Source of the DNA: Pachyseris speciosa
Lineage: Eukaryota > Cnidaria > Anthozoa > Scleractinia > Pachyseridae
DNA: 64,000 bases
Direction: 5' to 3'
NCBI GenBank assembly: GCA_016490735.1
Contig: JAEMWC010000057.1
Coordinates: 824,501-888,500 of the forward strand
The first letter of the stretch is position 1. Each line of letters begins with the position of its first letter. This document shows positions 56,872 through 64,000 of the stretch, piece by piece. The position numbers and the translations under genes were made by a program. The notes beneath the pieces were generated by a model, which saw only the letters and a list, made by a program, of their open reading frames with translations, made no database searches and was not told the origin of the DNA.

Positions 56872-57334
56872 TTATGTGGAGTTGGAAACCAGCAAATATT
56901 AAATTCATCACAGTTTTATCTAAGACCAGGCAAGTTTGCGCGAAAAAAAAAAACCCGATGTAATACGAGTTTAAAAAGAACAGGCGCAGTTATTTATCGG
57001 ATCTTCTGAGAAATAACCCCCTGCAGGTTAGAAAGTGCCTTTGTACCAAAGGAATTTAAAATACCATATTTTTATTTTGTAGGAATTACAAATTGTAGTG
57101 AAGGACGGTAAAACTGTTCGCTACACAGCTAGTAACCGCTGAACACTTGCGGTTTGATTAGATCATATATTCTCTTTTTTTTCTAAAACCGCAGCCTTGC
57201 AGTTAAAATGTGCGCACCAAAAGGCGATTAATACAGTGATCACAAGTTTATGTTGAGAGAGTCACGCAGTTGCCGCACGTAATAGTCACGTGATATCCAT
57301 CTCGGTATCACGTGATAGCACAGCTCTGGAATCG

Positions 57335-57414
57335 TTAGGTGGCCTTTCCCAAGTCGATTTTCTTCTGTAGTGCTCGTGAAGAGTGGTAAATCATGGAATC
57401 TATAAGTCCAGCCA
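57335..57414 (-). CDS. ERGIC3: ERGIC3 last exon
   Basis: Acceptor TCTTTTTCAG; reads VAGLIDSMIYHSSRALQKKI then DLGKAT and stop. End of the second transmembrane segment and the short cytosolic tail. The longer open frame to 57619 runs through the intron. Confidence 0.96.
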
Positions 57415-60400
57415 CTGAAAAAGAAAACGCGAGAAAAGTTCTGATTTGAGGAAGGACAGTTGAATGCCACAAAAAGGTACAAAAAAGAGAGAAAGGTTTA
57501 ACACACAAGGTGGAAACAAAAGTGGACAAAGCAATAGGCGACTGACCTGTAAAAATACCGCCGACAATAGCACAAACTCCGGTCAGGAAATGCATAAATG
57601 ATCTGAAATTCAAAATCAAATAGGATAAAAGAACGTTTCAAGACGGGACCCCTGGACACCCTGGGGTGATTTCATGCAGCTTGACTAAGTCAAACAGAAA
57701 ACTCCGGTATACAGACGGACATTTACTATCTCACCTTCACTTGTCAATCATTTGCCATAGCAATTTCTACAGCCAATCACAACAGACACAAACAGCGTAA
57801 TGAGCCAATCAGAATAAGAAGCAAGTCCCGATTGGTTTTAGTTTTGCTTCTCATTGGCCGAAAAAGTCGCGCGAGTTTTGCTGGCCAATCACTGAGCGAT
57901 ACGAAGCAAACGCAATTTACTTTCGATTCGTTAACTTTAAGTTCGTTTACTTTAAATTCGTTGAATTTTTGAAAAAAAAAAGCACTTGTTAAAATATTCG
58001 GTCGCCCTTAGCATCAAACGGATTTCCATTAAGAGGTCGTAAATAGAGCGGGCAGCTTACGAACTCTAATTTTCGCCTTATCGCATACCTAATTCTCACG
58101 AAGTGAGGCAGAATACCGTAGCTAACAAACAACTCACCTTCGGCTTTCTGTGTACTGTACAACCATTGGAGAGAATTCATACAAGACGAAAACGCCTACA
58201 GTGAAAGGACAACAACGAAAAGGAGATGAGAACCGAATTTGTTTAAAGTTTTTAAGGTAGAATTTTTTTTACTTGCTTGATCCAAATTTTACGGTGTTGC
58301 TAAATGGAAATCGAAAATTTTTTCCTAAAAAAGATTCTCTTCCCGCAAGTTTCCGGTGGGGTACAATACCGCGCGAAAGACTGGAGACGAGATTACGGAG
58401 CTGTGACGTCAAAACAAGGCTTGTTTTGACATCACAGCTCCGTATTCTGGTCTCCAGTCTTTCGCGCGGTATTGTACCCCACCGGAAGTAAACTTTCACG
58501 TTTTTTCCAAAAGCGGGGAAGGACACTTTTTTTTTCGATTTCCATTCCGCAACACCGTTAAGTTTGGAACAAGCAAATACACAATTTCTGAAATATTCAC
58601 TTAAAAAAGAAAACTTCTGAATGACCGTTCAATACGCGTTCAATTACCTGGGAGGCCATGTTCACCAGAGACTTGCCGGACAATTCTCTTGTGCTTTGTC
58701 ACTGAGAACTGATTTGTGTTCACTACCTGCAAGATGAAATGATGCCATCAGAAAAAAAAATACCATGGAAAGGCTTGAAGGCTTGTGTGTGGAAATCCTC
58801 TCAAATCACTTCCCAAACAATCCAAGGATGGGCGGGCCATGAGAAACGTCGCGGAGAAGCGCAAACAAACAACCAACCAGCAAACAAGAAACTGAATAAA
58901 CGTAGGTCCCGTCTCACAGTACTTTCACTTAATCTGACACTGTGGGACGTAAAACAACCACAAAGGACGTAACAAAACAAGTGTCTCTCCTAATTCGAAA
59001 TTCACGTTACGGGGGCACTCATTAGTAACTTCATTGATTGTAAACTGCACAAGCAGTCTGGTATAGTTCCCCGGCCAGTGTTGTAAGCCGCCATGACACT
59101 ATGTGATATATGAGCGGCATATGAATACATTACCATTACCATTCTTATTCTCCAAAAGAGAAAGTGCGGATAATAAAGAGGAAAAACTACCAAATACCAA
59201 GGTAGCTTTAGAATAAATGGTGCTCGGACCTATAACCCTACCGAGAATCATTAGACAAGTAGATACCCTCAGTGAATTCAAAATCAAGCTAAAGCGCCAC
59301 TTTAAACAGTAACACCTGCGTTACATGTTGTCTTAACTTAATTAATTGTCTAACTTTAATGTTTTAATGTCTTTGTTTTTGTGTTTTGTCAGGTCTCCAT
59401 TTAAACTAGCTCTGCTAAATTGGATGCCCCTGGATAAATAAATAAATAAATAAAAGAATACTGCTGCTGCACTTTGATTTCAACCTGAAAATAAATTAAA
59501 ACTGAACGAGGAGGAATTTAGCACTCACCTCGCCGTTTAACTTGCGGTATGTTGTCGGAACTATCTTCACAAAGTATTGATACATAGTTCCAGCTATCAA
59601 AATCAAATAGAAATTAACAGGTAAACAATGCTTTCGCTTCAAGAACAATTTGTAAAAAGGGGAATCACTTTGAGAAGAATTGTCGATGCAAAAGGAGCAA
59701 CTCTTACTCTGCTGATAATTCATTCTCAATGTACCTAGAAGGTAACAACGAAAGGAGAGCTAAGTTTTGAACAACTTATGGCATAAAAGTTTCTTAGCGA
59801 TACCAGCGAATTTTCAGTCAAGGATCCTTGAAAGAGTGGATTGCGCAAAAACTAATTACCTTCATTCCGCAAAAGTGTACTGCACAAAACAGCATGTCAG
59901 TGTTGGTATATATCAGCAATAATACTACAGCTTGGCCGGCATAGACCGCCTTCAAAGGCCGTAATCTCTTAAAACTGTAACTTGACAAACGTGCCCCTGC
60001 CCCTTTTTTATTTATTTTCATTTTTTGACGATTTCAGCGATCTTAAGGATATCGACATGTGTAATACTTAAACTTTGCAGCAAGTATTTCTTAACGTATC
60101 CTAAGTCCTAACGTATCCTAAGTCAAGTTAAAGCAACACTCAGCCATCAACACGGGCAAACACTATTCAATCTTTCGCCTTTGTTTGAGTACTTACAATC
60201 TTCAGCAGCGACAAATGTGTCATCGAGAGGGTGTTTGATGCCGGGATATTCATGGCCAAACGACAGATGGCGAATATGGTGAGTCAGGTTAAACTGCAAG
60301 CAAAGATAATATAAACTGGGTAAATAACTGTGCTGTTTATCTTATGTACGTTCAGCTCAGTAACTACCGAGGAGGCAAGGTGCTTCTTATACTCACACGC

Positions 60401-61458
60401 AGCCAATCGACACCATCGCCTGATGAAGACCAGCAGTATAGCGGTCGAAACGTCGCGATCCACATCTTTGTGACTCAATCATGAGACAAAAGATTCAGCT
60501 ATCATTTGAAACCACAGATGACGAACAGCTTTCATAATATGGTAAAATCATTATTGCAAAAGACAAGGAAAAAGTCCACAAATCTTCAAAATCCGTATCG
60601 CCCACGTGGCAGGCCAAGAAAGCCAATGAGAAGGAAGAACGCGGAACGTGCAGTGACGTTTATTCCTCCCACACGCGCGATAAATTCTATCCTTTCCTCT
60701 CTTAAATCTAAATTACGAAATCTGTTTCTTTCACGCCTATCCTCTGCTGAACATTTGGAGGATTTATTGCGCTCAATTTGCCGCTATTCTATTTATTGTA
60801 ACTGTTCTTCGTAGTGTCAACCACAGCTACATTAAATCTTTTTATATATATCTAACTTATTTTCTTTAGATTGATACATTCATAATTATACTGCGTGCTT
60901 TTGTAAATATTCATTAACCTCAAGCAAATTTGTATTTATAGTTTATTTGTTCTTTATATATTATTCCTTTTGCATTAGAGCACTTTTCAATTGAGTGTCG
61001 TAAAACCAAACCAAAGCAATTCCTCTGACCAATCACCACAGAAGTAAGCAGTGCAATGAGCCAATCAGAATACGAAGCAATTACATGTAGCCGGCGCAAA
61101 ACGCGGGAAAATACGCGCGTGCAAGTCACGATTGGTTTTGGTTTTGCTTCTCATTGGTTGAGAAAGTGGCGCGAGTTTTCCTGGCCAATCACAGCGCGAA
61201 GCAATGCAAAACCAAAGCAAAACCATACTTACTTTCGACACTCAATTGAAAACCGCTCTAACATGTATATGTATATTTTTTCCTTTAATGTACTTTTGAG
61301 GGCCGTAAGTTAGAAACTGTAAAAGGTTATCTCATCTCCCTCTTTAAGTTATTGTTGCACAATAGGATAGTGATTCTTAGACTAACACCACATTAGATGA
61401 GCTTTGCAAAATAGCATACAGTTTACCTGAGTAGAACCAAAGGGCTGCAAATCATGCA
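57335..61458 (-). CDS. ERGIC3: ERGIC3 (Erv46-type) cargo receptor, last seven coding exons
   Basis: Seven exons on the minus strand join in phase to 467 coding bases (about 155 residues) ending in a stop at 57335. The protein cycles between ER and cis-Golgi as part of the Erv41-Erv46 complex. Blocks in order: VHDLQPFG; FNLTHHIRHLSFGHEYPGIK; MYQYFVKIVPTTYRKLNGE; NTNQFSVTKHK; GLPGVFVLYEFSPMVV; then the second membrane segment FLTGVCAIVGGIFTVAGLID and the tail QKKIDLGKAT. All agree closely with human ERGIC3 (383 aa). The N-terminal 60 percent, including the first membrane segment, lies beyond 64 kb. Confidence 0.95.
57547..57602 (-). CDS. ERGIC3: ERGIC3 exon (second transmembrane segment)
   Basis: Reads SFMHFLTGVCAIVGGIFT; phases 2 in and 1 out. 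Donor ACAG|GTCAGT. Confidence 0.96.
57761..57930. mobile_element. CCAAT-rich MITE, diverged copy 3
   Basis: The body (AGCCAATCACAAC, ATGAGCCAATCAGAATA, GATTGGTTTTAGTTTTGCTT) matches the other copies; the termini are gone. It lies in an ERGIC3 intron. Confidence 0.75.
58138..58195 (-). CDS. ERGIC3: ERGIC3 exon (lumenal end)
   Basis: VFVLYEFSPMVVQYTES between TTTCACTGTAG and GTGAGT; matches the GVFVLYELSPMMV block of ERGIC3. Confidence 0.95.
58270..58580. mobile_element. 311-bp palindromic MITE in an ERGIC3 intron
   Basis: Inner arms TTCCGGTGGGGTACAATACC and GGTATTGTACCCCACCGGAA are perfect and extend through CGCGCGAAAGACTGGAGAC; outer arms (TTGCTTGATCCAAATTTTAC, CGATTTCCATT) pair imperfectly. 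Centre AACAAGGCTTGTT. Confidence 0.88.
58648..58726 (-). CDS. ERGIC3: ERGIC3 exon
   Basis: VVNTNQFSVTKHKRIVRQVS then GEHGLP; acceptor CATCTTGCAG, donor CAG|GTAATT. Lumenal domain. Confidence 0.94.
59210..59455 (+). mobile_element. LINE 3' end fragment with (AAAT)n tail
   Basis: Reads PRIIRQVDTLSEFKIKLKRH then FKQ and stop, the style of RT ORF ends, followed by a UTR and AAATAAATAAATAAATAAAA at 59437-59455. Confidence 0.6.
59529..59593 (-). CDS. ERGIC3: ERGIC3 exon
   Basis: GTMYQYFVKIVPTTYRKLNG E; acceptor GATTTTGATAG, donor GAG|GTGAGT. Strong match to the MFQYFVKVVPTVY block. Confidence 0.96.
60197..60293 (-). CDS. ERGIC3: ERGIC3 exon
   Basis: FNLTHHIRHLSFGHEYPGIK then HPLDDTFVAAED; the NLT sequon at its start is a likely lumenal N-glycosylation site. 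Confidence 0.96.
60412..60465 (+). ncRNA. Hammerhead-like motif
   Basis: ATCGC, then CTGATGA, an extra A, stem II GACC/GGTC, GAA, minimal stem III ACGT, cleavage-type C, then GCGAT which pairs exactly with ATCGC. One extra A before stem II departs from the consensus. The same DNA reads as an open frame DEDQQYSGRNVAIHI, so a coding explanation remains possible. Confidence 0.4.
60451..60545 (+). repeat. Interspersed repeat, copy of 38760-38870
   Basis: GATCCACATCTTTGTGACTC and ATCATTTGAAACCAC shared with 38760-38870. Confidence 0.8.
60506..60814 (+). CDS. Unrecognised 102-codon frame with AT-hook-like RPRGRPRKP
   Basis: Antisense inside an ERGIC3 intron. The frame is basic at first (KKSTNLQNPYRPRGRPRKPM) and then amphipathic (SSLKSKLRNLFLSRLSSAEH). 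The start lies in the interspersed repeat, so it may be the end of a mobile-element protein. I give no function. Confidence 0.25.
   Translation: MKPQMTNSFHNMVKSLLQKTRKKSTNLQNPYRPRGRPRKPMRRKNAERAVTFIPPTRAINSILSSLKSKLRNLFLSRLSSAEHLEDLLRSICRYSIYCNCSS
60976..61260 (-). mobile_element. CCAAT-rich MITE, copy 4
   Basis: Complete: TAGAGCACTTTTCAATTGAG to CTCAATTGAAAACCGCTCTA with TA ends, in the reverse orientation of copy 1. Five CCAAT/ATTGG pentamers. Confidence 0.9.
61427..61458 (-). CDS. ERGIC3: ERGIC3 exon (32 bases)
   Basis: TG then HDLQPFGSTQ; TTATTTCACAG acceptor and GTAAAC donor. It supplies VHDLQ-F, which directly precedes the next block in ERGIC3. The exon upstream is not in the window. 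Confidence 0.9.
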
Positions 61459-61823
61459 CTGTGAAATAAAAATACAAAGAATTCCTCAGGCTACAGCTTA
61501 AAAAATACAAGACGTTTACTTAAATGAAGAATGATCCACGCCGTTGTGAACGCAATTTATGCAATTATGAAAAGAAGCCTGAATGAGAATGAAAATGCGA
61601 AAAAAAAGAATTTGAAGGTTTATAAAAAAAAACTTATTGCAAACTCCAGACAGTCCATTACAAACCTGCAGTGTCCCAGGCAAACTATTTGGGTCAGCAA
61701 AGGTGACTTTTCCCCCTTATTTAACAATTACTCTTTATATAAACACTCAGGTGTAACACCCCTTCATTGTGTAACACAAGATAACCCAGTCTGAGCAGAA
61801 CACTAGTCCTGTAATATTATCAA

Positions 61824-61983
61824 TTATTATATAAACACCAATGAAATACCAGGTAAGCTTTCGTGCAAAAACATATCTTCACACCTGAAAAGATCACTGT
61901 TGCTATGGTTACATAATAAACCGTGCCTTTCGCAGCGGGGAAAAAATATTAAAGTGAAATATTTCATTGGTGTTTATATAATA
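61824..61983. mobile_element. 160-bp MITE
   Basis: TATTATATAAACACCAATGA and TCATTGGTGTTTATATAATA are inverted ends. Confidence 0.82.
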
Positions 61984-61989
61984 AATAGA

Positions 61990-63720
61990 ACATTACGTGA
62001 CCACTTGGAGATATAAAACTTCTCTTTGAGTGTTGAAAAATATTGCACAAGTGAGCGCAGCAAACAGGTGAAATATTTTGTGCGTACGTTTATTTAGTGA
62101 AAGTACAAGGATTAAATGTGTACTAAAACTGACTTTTAAAAATAGACGTTTAGGATTAATTAATTGTTGAAACCTATCATGTAGAACAGTATTTAATAAA
62201 TTCCTTTCTTGTTTAAATTTTATGGTTTAGACAAATCATAAGTGCTTTTTACTTACTATTCAGTCTTATTATATTTCCCCCTGTGCCTAACTTGAGAATG
62301 GCAACTGAAAAGTGCAAAACCGTCGCATATATTAGAGTTGTTGACACCCTTGAACGGTGACCTCATGCCAGAAATGCTGTGAACTGTTAATGTGTAATTC
62401 TATTAGCAGTTGTCATACAATATTTAACTTTTGAAGTATTTTATTTGAAGTTCATTTAAGACAGTGTGTTTATAAATGAGATCACTTAATTTTTATCATA
62501 CAAATTTTTTACACATACATGCTACACAGAGAACTCAACACAAATGTTTTACATTTAGCTCAGTTATTGTTATTGCTGGGGTACTTGTCCGAGTCATATT
62601 CAGTGCTCACAAAAATGTGTCAAATCTCCATTCCCTAACTTTGTGCAAGGATGGGAAAGACAGAAGGATATATCATAGTTCATGCTGGTTTGTGTACATA
62701 AAATTCAAGGAGTCTTCAAGCACCAAAAACTGAGTTTTCAAGAAGTGTTCATAGCAAGTTTATTTTGTCTTGCACTATGTTTTGAAATGTTTTCATTGGT
62801 CGATAGCAACTTTAAAAAAGCTCATCCTGATATAACATGGAACATAAATTTACCAACTTTGGTATAATCCTATATTATTTCCCGTCCAAACAAAAATTCA
62901 AGGAGTTTCATTATTTTCAAGCATTTTCAGCAGAAATTCTTCTTTTCAAGGGCTTCTAAAATTAAATTCCAGGGCTTTTCAAGGACTTCAAGGAGTAGCA
63001 CAAACCCTGATATACAATTTGTGTGACATAAAATCTGCAAAATCATTTTCAAAAAACTTCTTGTGACCATTCCAAAAGACATAGTGAGCAGAAAACCACA
63101 GCGTGCTTATGAAAGACAAAGGGTGTGATATGAATAACTTTAGGAAATGGAAGAACAACCCTGGTTAGTGTACCACGTCTGCATGAACCTAACCACCAGC
63201 AATAACGGCTACCGTATTATTTAAAGTGATGTGCACAAAGCAAGGAAGTTTGAACATTTAATGCTGAGTTCTACTCAGACTGAGCTGGCCTTAACTTTCA
63301 CACCTGGTCTAATAAATTTTCTGCTTTTATGTTTATGAAAATTAATGAATCAAGACTACCACATACCAACTTATGTGACACTGTTAAAATTTTAGAAAGG
63401 TTAACATGCTTAATTTTATTTAATTAAGAGTCACTGAAAAATTATTTAGCATGTCTTTATAATTATTGTTTATTGACTTATTGATCCAAATAATATTATT
63501 CTGTTTAGTTTTTTTTTCCGTTATCCACTTGAATGTTAAAAATTCTTAACATTTTATATGAACTTATTTGTTCTTGATTTGTTTATAACTTATTATTTTA
63601 GTTATTTAATTTATTTATTTATTTCCTTGTACATCCATTTGGTCAGTCACTTGATCATTTATTTGTTTATTCAAAAGCATTCATTTGCTTATATCATTTC
63701 TTTCCTGTCTGCAATTTAAT
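61990..63720. other. ERGIC3 intron; no exon found; repeat fragment near 62890-63009
   Basis: I looked on the minus strand for the preceding ERGIC3 block (GNFHFAPGK-like) and did not find it. The sequence near 62890-63009 ends CACAAACCCTG, the complement of the repeat at 37502. Confidence 0.5.
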
Positions 63721-63724
63721 ATAA

Positions 63725-64000
63725 AGCCCTAAATCAAATGCTACCTGGCATCAGCAGCTTTATAGCTCTGACTCTGATCATTCAACCCTGTATAATAGGT
63801 TAAATGATGAGCTTTCTATAGCGACGGAATGGTTCAAGCAAAATGGCTTAATGGCTAATCCCACGAAGTTTCAATCGTTAATCCTAGGAGATACAGACGA
63901 GGCTTTTATCTTCACCGTTGATGGTATACAAATCGAAAGGCGTGATGATATTAACCTACTGGGTGTAAATATTGATTCTAGGCTTACTTTTCACAAGCAT
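63725..64000 (+). mobile_element. LINE reverse-transcriptase fragment, cut by the window end
   Basis: Open frame reading YNRLNDELSIATEWFKQNGL, then ANPTKFQSLILG, then DDINLLGVNIDSRLTFHKH. This is the segment after the RT catalytic box in non-LTR elements. It continues past the window and may be intact on this stretch. Confidence 0.85.

Noticed and set aside
62476..62867. Two small frames of 85 and 61 codons
   Set aside because: No homology to the missing ERGIC3 exons and wrong strand; AT-rich chance frames.

Overview
The window is animal nuclear DNA, AT-rich, with short exons, GT-AG introns and very dense small mobile elements. Gene content (a Tribbles pseudokinase, a KCNQ-type K+ channel, an ERGIC3/Erv46 cargo receptor) and the repeat style (many TIR MITEs with TA, TTA or TTAA target sites, tRNA-derived SINEs, LINE 3' ends with (TTA)n tails) fit a cnidarian, most likely a stony coral or related anthozoan. 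That placement is inference, since no marker gene settles it.

Layout. 1-7.7 kb: repeats only. 7.77-12.08 kb: a two-exon Tribbles gene on the minus strand, complete, 328 aa. 12.1-30.7 kb: a repeat graveyard (long (TC)n, several MITEs, LINE relics, nested insertions), no host gene seen. 30.78-52.0 kb: a KCNQ potassium channel gene on the plus strand. I could trace 16 coding exons with consistent phases, 821 aa as read, with an apparent one-base frameshift close to the C-terminus that hides about 108 more codons. Its introns carry MITEs, SINEs and a 33-bp minisatellite. 52-57.3 kb: convergent intergenic region with a G-rich minisatellite and a 0.66-kb hammerhead-ribozyme retroelement. 57.3-61.5 kb: the last seven coding exons of ERGIC3 on the minus strand; its 5' part lies outside the window. 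63.7-64.0 kb: the start of a LINE reverse-transcriptase fragment.

The most unusual item is at 55.02-55.70 kb: an inverted, partly tandem 254-bp unit flanked by a perfect 14-bp direct repeat (target-site duplication). It carries two hammerhead ribozyme motifs in opposite orientations, one with every core nucleotide intact. It looks like a retrozyme or Penelope-type non-autonomous retroelement copied from more than one unit of RNA. A third, eroded hammerhead sits at 15.7 kb and a different hammerhead-like fold at 60.4 kb.

The three host genes have no obvious shared pathway: Tribbles controls ubiquitination and MAPK signalling, KCNQ sets membrane excitability, ERGIC3 cycles cargo between ER and Golgi. 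They are simply neighbours.
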